Part shown: positions 22,172-32,371 of the stretch, in pieces
How the letters are laid out: each line of letters opens with the position of its first letter
Position numbering within the stretch: the first letter of the stretch is position 1
NCBI GenBank assembly: GCA_963931805.1
Contig: OZ007497.1
Coordinates: forward strand, 62,238,603-62,302,602
From: Microdon myrmicae
Taxonomy: Eukaryota; Arthropoda; Insecta; Diptera; Syrphidae
DNA length: 64,000 nucleotides
Reading direction: 5' to 3'
Notes under the pieces: generated by a model
What the model was told of the DNA's origin: nothing
What the model saw: the letters and a program-made list of their open reading frames with translations, nothing else
Databases searched by the model: none
Translations under genes and position numbers: made by a program

Positions 22172-24118
22172 ATGCTGGGCACAGATAGGGTTTTCGACCT
22201 TGTGTCGAAGGCGGTCCCCATGTTTTCGGGACAGGGGGGACCGGATACGGCCGAGAGACTCTCTTCGTTTCTCAAAGGCTGTAGAAGGACCTTGGATGGG
22301 CTGGCGGTGGAGGAGGAACATACCTTCCTCCGGTGGCTGCCCTCTAGGCTGAGCGGCGAGGCCTATCGGATGTTCGAGGAGAGACCACCCACGACATTCC
22401 TTGAAGCGGAACAGCGTCTTAGAGAGGCCTACGAACCCCGGGTGTCGTATGAGGAGTTGTGTGCACAACTTTCCAAAATGCGACAACTTCCTTCCGAGGA
22501 TGCCACAGGCTTTGTTTCCCGAGTGAAGCGGGCCGTGGTACGGTGCGAGGAGGCAGCTGAGCGCTTTTATGGTCGCCAGGGTAGGTCCGTCTTCGCCAGC
22601 CAGCTTGAGGGCATGGCCAAACCGGTGTTGGTAAGGGGTCTGAGGGAGGAAGGATTAAAGCACTTCCTTCTCACGTTGGGTAATGTCCCTTTTCGTAGCC
22701 TGGTGGACCACCTAACCGGATTTGAGCGAGCTCGAAGGGAAATGCTGAGGCAGGACGACCTGTTTGTGGATGCGCGGCCGATAGCGTCAGAAACATTAGA
22801 GTTAGGACCGGGAAGTTGCTCGACCCTTTTGGAAAGTTCATCCTCCACTTCTAGGGATTACACCGCGGCGCCGGCGCCGGTTTTATCGAATTTAAATCCC
22901 CGGGCGGTGTCATTCGTGTTGCCGGCCGAAGAGCCTGATAGTCGTCGGCGTGAGGAGGTTGGTTTCGTTCGGGAGCAGTCGTACGGGCCTCTCAATTATA
23001 GACGGGATGCTGGTGCCTATGCTCCGGCCTTCTCTGGCGAGGGAGCGTGGTCAAATACCGTGTCTTCCTCGAGTCGGAGTGAAGGGTCGCAGGGTTTGGC
23101 TCAAGGGGCGTATGTGCCTGGAGATCGATCGGGTCGGGACAATCCGTTCAGGGATCCGGTTGGTCGATCGGCGCACCCCCTGGAATCCCAAACAATATGC
23201 AATTTTTGCAATCTGAGGGGTCATGTGTACGACGAGTGTCTACAAAGACGAAACACTCCCTTCTGTCGCGAGTGTTGGCGGTATGGCCACGATATAGTGG
23301 ACTGCCCGGATCGCCCGACGAGGACGCGCGGTCCCCAGACCACATACAGAGGTAGAGGTCAGCAGGGCGGATTCGCACGGCAGGAACCGCCTTATCAGCG
23401 ACCACAGTTTCAGCGGAGGGCCCTACCAGAGCCGCAGCCCCCGTCTACGGGCGGCGGGCCGGCGACATCAGGCCCCAGAGTATTCAGCGTCCGGTGCTGT
23501 TGCGAGTTTTGTGGCCGCCAAGGTCATAACTTGCACGGGTGCGAATACAGGCAAAGGTGGGAACAACAACAGAGTTCCCAGGGTTCTCCCCACAAGCGGC
23601 ACGGCGGAACAGCACCTGTTGCGAGCCGAGAGCGAAACACCCGTGTGGAGACTGGGGCGGGCGCGAGAAATAGGCGCAGAGGGCGTCGCAGGCAGCGTCG
23701 GCGAAATCGAGGCGCCGGTAATGATAGCGCGGAAAGTAGGGATTCTCGGAGGGTGGATGGAGATGATGGGCGACGATCGTCCGTGTCGAGCGGTGAGGGT
23801 AAGCGACCCGACTCCATGGACTCAAAATCCTCAAAGACGGATGCGAGACATGATGCCGCATCAGGCAGCGCGGGGAGCCGGGAATGGCAGCCCCGGCGCA
23901 TTGGGCCCAAAGTGGGCAGAAAGAATAGCTCCAGTTCCGCTAGTTCGGTGTCCAGTGGGACTCCCGAGCGGAATATTCCTGAACGGAGGAGCGGATCATT
24001 GTGCGAGTTTTGCGGTCGACACACTCACAAGGCGGCAGAGTGTCGACATAAGGCGAAATGGGAGAGTTCGGGAAACTCCCCAAGGTCGGGTCGGCAAGAT
24101 CCTACCCGACCGCACTAA
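22172..24118 (+). CDS. gag: Gag polyprotein with four CCHC zinc knuckles
   Basis: About 648 residues from the first ATG after the LTR and primer site (the open frame begins earlier, inside the LTR). Residues ~14-190 form an alpha-helical Ty3-type capsid region. Four CX2CX4HX4C knuckles follow: around residues 343 (CNFCNLRGH), 365 (CRECWRYGH), 445 (CEFCGRQGH) and 611 (CEFCGRHTH); the last two look like a duplicated module with a following KWE/RWE. Between them is a highly basic Arg-rich stretch, probably for RNA packaging. The frame is intact, consistent with a young element. Confidence 0.92.
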   Translation: MLGTDRVFDLVSKAVPMFSGQGGPDTAERLSSFLKGCRRTLDGLAVEEEHTFLRWLPSRLSGEAYRMFEERPPTTFLEAEQRLREAYEPRVSYEELCAQLSKMRQLPSEDATGFVSRVKRAVVRCEEAAERFYGRQGRSVFASQLEGMAKPVLVRGLREEGLKHFLLTLGNVPFRSLVDHLTGFERARREMLRQDDLFVDARPIASETLELGPGSCSTLLESSSSTSRDYTAAPAPVLSNLNPRAVSFVLPAEEPDSRRREEVGFVREQSYGPLNYRRDAGAYAPAFSGEGAWSNTVSSSSRSEGSQGLAQGAYVPGDRSGRDNPFRDPVGRSAHPLESQTICNFCNLRGHVYDECLQRRNTPFCRECWRYGHDIVDCPDRPTRTRGPQTTYRGRGQQGGFARQEPPYQRPQFQRRALPEPQPPSTGGGPATSGPRVFSVRCCCEFCGRQGHNLHGCEYRQRWEQQQSSQGSPHKRHGGTAPVASRERNTRVETGAGARNRRRGRRRQRRRNRGAGNDSAESRDSRRVDGDDGRRSSVSSGEGKRPDSMDSKSSKTDARHDAASGSAGSREWQPRRIGPKVGRKNSSSSASSVSSGTPERNIPERRSGSLCEFCGRHTHKAAECRHKAKWESSGNSPRSGRQDPTRPH

Positions 24119-24780
24119 AAACGAAACCCGGCTCCAGCTGTTCTCAGTTTTCGCCGACTCGAGTCCCGATTGTCGCTCTCCCTCTAGACATTGGCCGTAG
24201 GAACCCTACGCGCCTAATCGTGGACACCGGCGCTGAGATCAGCCTGTTGAAGCTGAAGGCACTCCATCCTAGATATGGCATGGATGTGGATAAATCTACA
24301 ACGCTCCAAGCGCTGTTTGTCAAAGGCAAGTCGAGGGGATGCTGCACTGGGAATTTCAAGTTGCACCATGAGATTCCCTGCAGTTTCCAAATAGTAGACT
24401 CCTTGCCGGGTTTGGAGGAAGACGGATTGTTGGGGTACGACTTCCTGTCTCGGAATTGTAAGGTAGACGGGCCGGGTGGTTGTTTGGTTTTTCCCCGAAC
24501 GACCGTAAATCCCGTGCCATTCTCCATTCAATTTATCAACTATGGGACGGGAAGGGTTGAACATGTGGCAGCCAAACGGGGAGACGTGCCAAAGGGACCT
24601 GTTAAGGTCGATACTGCGGCAGGTACTCGCCCGGAGACCCTACCCATACAGGGGAGGGCTGCGAAAAGCTGTTCGACCACGTGCTACCCAAAGGGTCATC
24701 CGGATGAACCCCGAACAGCGGACGTTAATAACATAGTTATAGACAACACCTTTTATAAAAAACAAATAAGGAAAGGATGA
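24058..24780 (+). CDS. Retroviral-type aspartic protease, in the -1 frame relative to gag
   Basis: The frame overlaps gag by 61 bases and is in the -1 register. The protease core shows LIVDTGAEISLLK (catalytic DTGA, about 24217-24255), a flap region, and GLLGYDFL (about 24430), the conserved G/LLG.D motif before the C-terminal helix. The tail after ~24520 has no family resemblance and ends with a stop instead of continuing into reverse transcriptase. Translation probably depends on ribosomal frameshifting at 24070. Confidence 0.88.
   Translation: MGEFGKLPKVGSARSYPTALKTKPGSSCSQFSPTRVPIVALPLDIGRRNPTRLIVDTGAEISLLKLKALHPRYGMDVDKSTTLQALFVKGKSRGCCTGNFKLHHEIPCSFQIVDSLPGLEEDGLLGYDFLSRNCKVDGPGGCLVFPRTTVNPVPFSIQFINYGTGRVEHVAAKRGDVPKGPVKVDTAAGTRPETLPIQGRAAKSCSTTCYPKGHPDEPRTADVNNIVIDNTFYKKQIRKG
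24070..24111 (+). promoter_or_regulatory. Programmed -1 ribosomal frameshift signal
   Basis: A slippery heptamer G_GGA_AAC (24070-24076) is in the correct gag phase. After a 7-base spacer comes an 8-bp perfect hairpin, GGTCGGGT (24084-24091) with ACCCGACC (24104-24111) and a 12-base loop. The layout and spacing match known -1 frameshift signals, and the shift leads exactly into the protease frame. Confidence 0.85.
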
Positions 24781-25475
24781 GCCTTCCTATAACTTGGAGC
24801 CCCTGATCCTAGCTGGCCAGACTCTGGTTACCCTCCGGAATCTTCGTCCTTGTAAAGGACCTTCGTCGAGGGATACCAACTTGAGAGTCTGACGAAAAGT
24901 CTTTAAGGCCAGGCCTAATGCTGCAGGCGCAGTCCCAGCGCAGACTGCAGAGGCAAACCCCAGTGCTAGGGGTTGGATCGCATATATGAAAGTGCGAAAG
25001 CGCACTATAATGTCGGGTGATGGTAGGTTTTGCCGCCGAAACGGGAAACCCCCCCCGATCTACCAACCCATGGACCGGGGCAAGTACCGAGTCCAGAAGA
25101 GGAGGACTAAATTAAATATATAGGAGCGGGACGTTTTCGCCGGCCGGGTGACATTTTGGAGTGGTTGTCTGTTGTTCCCCCTCTAGGGTTAATACATCAG
25201 TGTTATTTATTTATTTATTTTTTACTAACCCTAGTATATAGGTAGCCTAAAACGTACTAACATTAGCACTTAAGCATTATTTATTTTGTTTCACTAACCC
25301 TAATGTATAAGTAGTACTAAATATATAGAAAATCCTTACTAACCTTAACACCTAAGCATGTTTATTTATTTATCTATTTATTTATTGGTTGGTTTGTTAA
25401 TTGTTTGTTTGTTTGCTCTCCGCCGTCCACTCTCCGGCGTGACATTCCTCTCCTAAGAATGCCACGCAGTCTTGT
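24781..25475 (+). other. Non-coding 3' part of the gag-protease element
   Basis: This stretch has no frame with recognisable reverse transcriptase, RNase H, integrase or envelope motifs. The right part is rich in TTTATTTATT-like repeats. It probably remains from a deleted pol region and a 3' UTR. Confidence 0.6.
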
Positions 25476-25499
25476 GGGGGGGGGGGGGGGGGGGGGGGG
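25476..25499 (+). repeat. Run of 24 G immediately before the 3' LTR
   Basis: Homopolymer G, two bases before the LTR. Its position is that of the polypurine tract that primes plus-strand synthesis; a pure G tract here is unusual. Length may vary or be an assembly estimate. Confidence 0.85.
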
Positions 25500-25501
25500 T
25501 G

Positions 25502-26289
25502 TGTTACGTACGTCGGCCACCACCATCATTTAATAATTTGCATTTAATTTTGTTTTAACATAGTATGATGGTAAGGTGGTGGAAGAATTGCACGATCCTG
25601 AAGTGAGTTTCTGAACACACCCTGATTCGGGTGTGGATCGTGCAGTTCTTCGAGTTCGAATTTGTTTTTCGAAGTGGACGTGAGTGGAGAGCGAGAGAGA
25701 TGGAGGGTTGACCCTTTTTGAAAGATACGGTTTCGAGTTCCGTTGACAGAGTTGAAATAGGTGTGTGGAAGAAAAGCAAGAGGAAAAAAGGTGTTCCCGT
25801 TTTTTTTTTTGTTCTTTGTTCTTTCTTGGAAACGTGAAATTAATAATAGTAATAATTGTAAAGGAAAAGAAAGAAAAAAAAGAGAAATTAGACTCGAAAT
25901 AAAAATTATAAAACACTAAAAGTGTTAGTGGACAGAAAGTTTGTCTTATTTAGTACGAAAGAAAAAGGCGCGGGTGCTTAGAGATCGGACTGGCCAGTCG
26001 CAGCCATATCGAAGGCTCCAAAAATCCAACGTTTGGTAACCCTAATTGTCTTTAAAAGGAAACGAAGACGTCTTGCATTGAGGAAGAAGCGTCAAGTGAC
26101 ATCCAAGGAAGTTGCGGCTGAAGGTGCTAAATTGTTGGCCCAAGGGAAGAAGAACCAGGACTGAGTCGGATGGAAGCTGCTACTCCGACCTCCAACTCTC
26201 CCCGGCAAAGTAGTTGAAAACGGCGGTAAAATCCAGGTAACCAAATTATTATTTAATTGATAAAATTTTGTGTGGCTGTATATGCTACA
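25502..26289 (+). repeat. 3' LTR of the gag-protease element
   Basis: Same boundaries as the 5' LTR. It carries the RpS6 fragment at 26009-26164, with one silent change and one Ala-to-Thr change compared with the other LTR. Confidence 0.95.
26009..26164 (+). pseudogene. RpS6: Ribosomal protein S6 3'-coding fragment inside the 3' LTR
   Basis: Second copy of the same fragment, in the same relative position of the 3' LTR, with the same length and stop. Its presence in both LTRs shows it was already part of the element before the last transposition, because reverse transcription makes both LTRs from one template. Confidence 0.88.
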
Positions 26290-27277
26290 CGAGCAGCATA
26301 CATCTTTCCTAAATAACACCTCGGTTAACTTCCTATTTAAATTATATACCCGGTTGCAACCAAACAATCCCAATTTCCCCCGAAAACCTTTTCGGTTCCT
26401 ATTCTACCTAAAAGATGTAAAACCACCTCAATTCCCTACAATCAAACCGCATGCATTTTCCCCAAAAACCATTTCGGTTCACTTCTTCCTTAAACTATAC
26501 CTCTCGCTTGCACCCAAGCGGCAGCTAATTTTCCACGAAAAGATCGCAACGATCAAGACCCTTGACCATACTTGGCTATGCCGCCGAAACCAATTTCCCG
26601 GTACACACAACCAACAAACCCAACTCAGCTTATACGGCGCTGATTCTCCGGAACTAAATTCCCTACACAGGCAAAGCAACCCCGTTCAAGTTCCTAGTAG
26701 GTGGCAGTGAGTTTATTTCGGCTATGACTCAACTGCCACGACGCGATGAATAGATTCTTTCTAATTCGTCAGTCGAGTTTCAGTCACTGGAGAGTCGTCA
26801 ATTGTGCGGAGCCTTACCCTCGGTAGCGGGCGCATCAACTGAACAAATTTCAATCGCCCCGGAGTACGCGCAGTGAATCAGTTTAGCTTCCTCTCACGAC
26901 GATTACATTACTCGAACGTTAATCCCGGTCAGCGAGGATATTTTGCCGAATTGTCTTCTTCGGCTCGTCCTACGAGCGCGATGTAACGTTCGCTAAGTGA
27001 TTAAGTGCCTCAAGGGAATTTGCGAACGATAGAGGACAGATTTCGATCACCGCGGAGTGCAAGTAGCGAACCAGCGGCCCCCGTTGCACCAATCAAATCA
27101 TTTGGACATCAATTCGGACCGGCAAGGGGTTTTCTTCCTTTTCCCTTTTCTTTAATGAAATTATTCAAACGTTAATTCCAGTCGACAAGGATAGTTTCCG
27201 ACTCGTTTTACAAGTGGGATGTATCGCCCGCTTAGTGACTAAGTACTCTAAGAAAAATTGCATTAAGTAAAGCCACT

Positions 27278-28442
27278 TTAATTCAAATGCCATACCAGTG
27301 TTTGATTCTTTTGCTCTCCTAAAGCTGACGGCTTAACTAAATGCTTTCGCTCTCGGTGGAACAAGTAACTTTGTAACTCAACACACTTCTCCCAGCGATG
27401 CACCCATCTCTCTAACCCGTCCAAATAGTACGCAGCGTTTTTCTCAGCAAAATAACTGTTCACGAAGGTGATTACCTCCTCATTTGACGAAAATCTCTGC
27501 CCTCCCAGCGCACTTTTTAGATTAGGGAACAAAAAGAAGTCACTTGGGGCTAGATCTGGTGAGTAAGGCAGAAGGTCAAGCAGTTCAAACCGTAATTCGT
27601 GGATTTTGACCATGGCAATTACTGAGGTGTGAGACGGCGCGTTGTCTTGGTGAAACGGGATTTTCTTTTTCTGCAAATGTGGCATTGGATTTTCTTTTTC
27701 CGCAATTTCTGCCTCAGTTGGTCAAGTAATAATGGGTAGTATGCTTCTGTAATTGTTTTTCGTTTTTGAAGATAATTGATTAAGATAACTCCACCACTAT
27801 CCAAACAAACAGTCGCCATCACTTTCCCAGCCGAAAAAACAGTTTTTGTTTTTTTTTTTGGAGCCAATTTCCCCTTTGCAGTCTACTGTTTTGACTGTAT
27901 TTTTGTTTCAGGCGTACAATGGCGTATCCAAGTTTCATCGACAGTAATCTTCGGCGCCAAAACTCGTATTTATTGCGCCTAAACTGCGCCAACAGAGCGT
28001 TGGAAATGTTCATTCGAACACGTTTTTGGTCTAACGTGAGCAAAAGCGGCACCCAATGTGCAGACAGTTTTCTCATGCCCAAATCTTGATTTAATATATG
28101 ACAAACGCGTGCTTTGGACATTTTCATAGCCTCTGCTATCTCTCTGACTTTAATTCGACGGTCGTCTAGCACCAGTTGGTGAACTTTAGCGATGTTAGCA
28201 TCAGTTGTTGCAGCTTTTGGACGTCCCGAACGTTCATCGTCTCCCAAGCTCTCATGGCCACGTTTAAATTCAGCTGCCCAAAATTTCACGGTGGTAAATG
28301 ATGTTGCAGAGTCCCCATACACAGAGTCGAACTTATCTTTACTTTGCGTAGGCATATTGCCTTTCAAAAACAAAAATTGGATGACAGCTCGATACTCAAT
28401 TTGTCCATTTTCACAAAAACACTCACAACGACTCACTCGCAC
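27278..28442 (-). pseudogene. mariner transposase 3 (D,D34D), frameshifted
   Basis: Minus-strand frames at 28442-27819, 27867-27619 and 27685-27278 together cover a mariner transposase. N-terminal part: YGDSATSF, RSGRPKAATTD and LDDRRIKVREIAE; mid part: AGKVMATVCLD; C-terminal part: FHQDNAPSHTS and PYSPDLAPSDFFLFP with 34 residues between the two Asp. At least two frameshifts separate the pieces and the first catalytic Asp region is damaged. I could not find matching inverted terminal repeats. Confidence 0.85.
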
Positions 28443-28459
28443 GACTGTGAAATAAAAAC

Positions 28460-29310
28460 TGCATGTCCAAAATTTCTGAAATTTTGGTGAGTACCTGCCA
28501 AAAGATACACAACTACATTCACTAGCTTTTATTTACGAGTCCTGCTATCTTCAAGTTGAGGTCGGAAACTTGTCAGCTCACGCTCGTATATAGATCTCGT
28601 TGCTCGATAGAAAGGAAGAGAAGAAAGAGTGAAAAAGGAGTGGCGGGAGGCAAATTTGAACGAAACAAGGACAAATGTGTTTTTCATCTTGTCTCTGGTT
28701 TCTGGTCATCCTGCGACAACCAGAATCACCCACATCCGTGAAGATGTTGGACTCGGTCTCAAGACATCTGAAAAATAAGAGGGGAGGTATCTACGGATAG
28801 TGTGCTCGGTCTGTTCTCTAATTGGACGGGGGGATGGTGTGAAGGAAAGCATACAAAACCGGTAGACCTTGCGTGCTGTAGTTAACACGGATTACGTCGT
28901 TGGCATCTGATAATCTGGGCTGTGTTCGACGTGTGTATTTGTTCCGTCTTGTACTGCGTGCGTGTGTGTAGCGTGTTAGCAGTAGACCCTATGGAATGGG
29001 TCCAGGAATCCTCTATTATAGAAGGGAATGTTGTTGGGAAGGATGCTTTCTTCCGTTTTGTACTGAAGAAGAATTTGTGGTGGTCGAATCCGAAGGAGAG
29101 AAGGGTCAAGATCCCAAGTCTCCCATGCAAGTGTGTTATCGCTGTTCTTAATACTTTCAAGGTACTTGTTTGGTAATTGTACCAAGTACTCGTCGCTCGG
29201 AATAATGGAGGCGCCTTCGTATATATGGGAGTTGGGGTAATGGCGACCATCAGACCTTCTAGAGTGGTTGGTGCATCTTCTGAGGAGTTTCCTTCCGAAA
29301 ACTCTTGATG
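28460..29310. other. No recognised gene; possible LTR end near 28731
   Basis: A stretch near 28695-28731 (ending aatcacccaca, with short inverted arms ttctggt/accagaa) resembles the 3' ends of the TGTGG LTR family. No matching start or target duplication was found. Short frames on both strands have no family support. Confidence 0.35.
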
Positions 29311-29319
29311 TTTGATGAA

Positions 29320-32190
29320 ACTAATTTTTAGGGTGTAAATGACCGCAATATCCTGTCCTGTGGTCTAATCGTAGTACCTCCTAATTGTATCCGAATATTC
29401 TGTGAATTTCGAACAGTATGTTGGGAGTGTTGACTACTCAGAATTATTGCTACTGCTTTGAATGGGTTAGGTCGAATTTTTCATCGACTGTAACACTGAT
29501 ACAGATCGTCCAGGTGACTGTCGAGTCGATTTGTGGCGAGTTTAGGGCTTTTGGATGACGCTAGGACGTCATCCACATAGCATATCTGGTTTACTCTACC
29601 GTCCACAGGGCGAGGAATATCTGAGGTGTAGATATTAAATAAAATGGGGCCTAGAATGGAGCCCTGTGGTGCGCCTGCAGGGGCGTTGAAAGTTCGGGAA
29701 AGCTTTCCATTCGAACTTGGAAGGTTCTATTTAGAATGAACTGGTAGATTACACTACACAGTGTTCTACTGAGGCCAGTATTCAGTAATTTAAAAATGAG
29801 ACCTTCGATCCACATCATGTCAAAAGCCTTTTCAATCTCCAGGTTCACCGCAATGGTGGGTTCCTTATTAAAGATGCGCACGCAGACGTGGTTTTGAAAA
29901 ATGTTAAGAGCCATGGTGGTGCTATGCGCTCTTCTAAATCCAAATTGAGAATCAGGTATTAGGTTCCTGGAACTGATAAAGTTATTTAGCTTCTCGTATA
30001 TGAATTGTTCATATTTTTGCTGATGCAAGTGAGGATCGAAATAGGACGAACGCTTTTTCCAACTTTTCCTATTAGACAAACAATAGCATGCTTCCAAGCT
30101 TGTGGAAAGTAGTCCATGTTGTAGGCATGGTTGAACAGAATGGAGAGCTTTATATAAAATAAAGCAGAAAGCCTTCGCAACGAGTGGTGCTGTGGCGGTT
30201 CTTTAAGAGAACCGCCCATCCTCTTAAATTAATCACCTTCCTCTTTCCATGCAAAGCCATAGTACTTACCTGCAATTAGGGGCAGCATAAGCTCCCCTGC
30301 AGCATCATACCTGAAAGGAAAACCTACCCGACGGCATCCACACATTCTGAACTTTCCTGGTTCATATTCCATGAACCAGTTCATCTTGTACATCATGCGT
30401 GCCACCATTTGATCTGTGAAATTGCGTTTTTGTGTACTTTGAAACAAAAATATATTTCGATCCCTGGCATACATCATCAACGATGTATGGGTACATCGCC
30501 GCAGCCCCCGATAATCGTACGTTTGATTAATCGGGTGTCCGCCGATCATCGTCCTCATCGCAGAGCATCGTACTTGTCCTATACGGACACATATAGAATC
30601 CTGCCCTATCGACGCAATTCGCGGGCATTGAATCTGATGGATGTGAGTTGCATCGGTGAGTCAGATTTGAATCGCGGAATCGCGCACACGTGTCACAGTC
30701 GTTGCGAGCAAGGAGTCAAAATTTACGAGTCTAGCAGAGAGATCGAGGTCGTGACGCTCGCGGAGTTGTGAAATTTAATTAAGTTGCGTATTGGATTCGT
30801 CCGTAAATACACGCCTTGCGGGAATTCCTTACTTGGAAAACTCGAAATCTTACGGAAATAGTGATTTCCTTTTGTTAACGTTCGCCGGTTTACTTAGTAT
30901 ATCAATGTAATATAACTACAAACTGTATGGATGTTTTATTACAAGTGTGAATTATGTGTTCCAAAACTTTCTTCATTTTCGTGAACTGAAACATTGTGTA
31001 GTTTAGTATATAGACAGAATCAAGAATTTAAGTGACCCGTGTAATAGTTTTTGTAAGAGAATTACCAGCGGTGCATACGAGGTAGATTGACTTTAACACG
31101 CCGACCAAGTGTATAGCATCGAATAACATTGGTGTTTGCAATTAAGATTCAAACAACGACTCCTGTGTTTTATTTTTTATTCTTCTGTTGTGCATAGTTT
31201 TTTTGAACTTAAGTGTGGAGACGGGTGCACGTCAAAACAATTTCCATCGGACTATCAGTGGTGTCTATGCTGAATCCGCGCCCATGCTTGGTGGACTAGT
31301 AATAAAACCCACAGTACCACATGTTGTCGATACCGGGTGACTTCTTGGGGTTTCGAGATTTAACTAGATTTTGTAGGGTATTTGGTGTGACGAAATCGTG
31401 ACCATTATCCCGTATGTTTTCGAAATATGTACTGTAAGTTGGGTTAAAGACAACAATTGGCTCGTTAAAGTTATCTAATATATTATGGACCTCTGAACTA
31501 ATGATCGCATTAGTATCCGGATCGCCATCCTCGAGAGTAAGCCTGTGATTACATTCCAAAATTCTCTCCGATGATGTTTGATTGGCTCAGTGATACGAGA
31601 AGTGCCACATATTTTTTAACATTTTTATAAACGTTCTGGTCCATCTGAATACCCTTCAGTTTGTCTTCCAAATGCCGGGTACGATTGTTTTGGATTCTTT
31701 GTATTATCAGTAATATTGTGAATGATGGATCGCAATAATGGTTCCCTGCGTGGTCACAGCGTTGTGACCAGATACACCCGAGGATACTTGGGAAGGAGTG
31801 ATTTGGGGAAGTCTTTGGACACAAAAAAGATGTCCAGAATTGAATTACCTCGGGTACCAACCGTAGATGCGACTATTTCGAAGTTGAGAGTATGACAGTT
31901 TTCGGTGTACCATTGGTACAATTTTGTGCCATTTTCGCAAGAGACGGAGTTGTTCCAGTGGGATGCCTGGAGTTAAAAACACCGCCTATCATGTAGGGTG
32001 TATGCCACCAAGATCTTGTTAATTTTCTGATGTCTTCGGGATTAATGGGGCTATTATTGGCTTTATGCGATAGGTATACGGAGGATATGTTCACTCTACC
32101 ATTTTTAGCCAGATGAAGTTCAATCCCGGAGACCTCTACGGAAATGTGGGAGGGCAATAGCTTCATGGCGAAATCCACTATTAACTAGTA
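29320..32190 (-). pseudogene. Jockey-like LINE (local family D), interrupted by a solo LTR
   Basis: On the minus strand, from 32178 downward: an endonuclease C-terminal half (VNISSVYLSHKAN...), a linker, SPGIDN (fingers, ~31330), then after the LTR a damaged RT with SQFGFRRAHST, EKAFDMMWIEGL (palm Asp), APQGSILGP and CYVDDVL (catalytic motif as YVDD) at about 29690-29560. Several frameshifts and stops are present. Both ends are truncated. Joining across the LTR restores the SPGIDNMWYHSL reading. Confidence 0.8.
30191..31313 (+). mobile_element. Solo LTR (TGTGGCGG family) in LINE D
   Basis: Starts TGTGGCGGTTCTTT and ends ATAAAACCCACA, 1123 bases. Flanks are gtgc (30187-30190) and gtac (31314-31317), a 4-bp duplication with one mismatch. 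Its first ~500 bases align with the LTR at 17779-19302. No internal element sequence is present. Confidence 0.87.
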
Positions 32191-32371
32191 TACAAGAAAT
32201 CCAAGAAATAAAGACAACGAGTAATCGGCTGCTACGAATAATCACTTGGAGCGCAAATGGGTTCAACCAAAGAGTTCAAGAACGAGAAATATTTATAAGA
32301 GAGTACAACATAGGTATTGCGTTGATATCAGGAACACACTTTTCTCATATGAGCTTCATGAAAATCAGGGG

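Larger units (their letters stand above)
21332..26289 (+). mobile_element. Full-length gypsy-like LTR element coding only Gag and protease
   Basis: Two LTRs (786 and 788 bases) differ by about five substitutions plus poly(T) length, which indicates a recent insertion. The target duplication is cgag (21328-21331 and 26290-26293). Between the LTRs: tRNA primer site, gag, overlapping protease, about 700 bases without a coding frame, and a G-rich tract where the polypurine tract should be. Reverse transcriptase, RNase H and integrase are absent, so it must use enzymes from a relative. Both LTRs carry a fragment of ribosomal protein S6. Confidence 0.95.
20908..27250 (+). mobile_element. LTR of the TGTGGGG family, split by a gypsy-like element (right edge uncertain)
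   Basis: It starts TGTGGGGGTTCTC at 20908. Bases 20908-21331 and 26290 onward align consecutively with the LTR at 14502-16425 (minus), so the element at 21332-26289 inserted into it; the split lies at cgag. The LTR-like similarity continues past 26700 (for example cagtgagtttattt), but I could not identify the 3' end or a target duplication; a mariner lies at 27278. Confidence 0.6.

Noticed and set aside
23511..24200. 229-codon frame overlapping gag in another register
   Set aside because: It overlaps the Arg- and CCHC-rich gag; no motif of its own and different from the frame reached by -1 shift.
27245..27290. Inverted terminal repeats for mariner 3
   Set aside because: Compared 27240-27300 with 28440-28500 in reverse complement and found no convincing match, so no ends are claimed.
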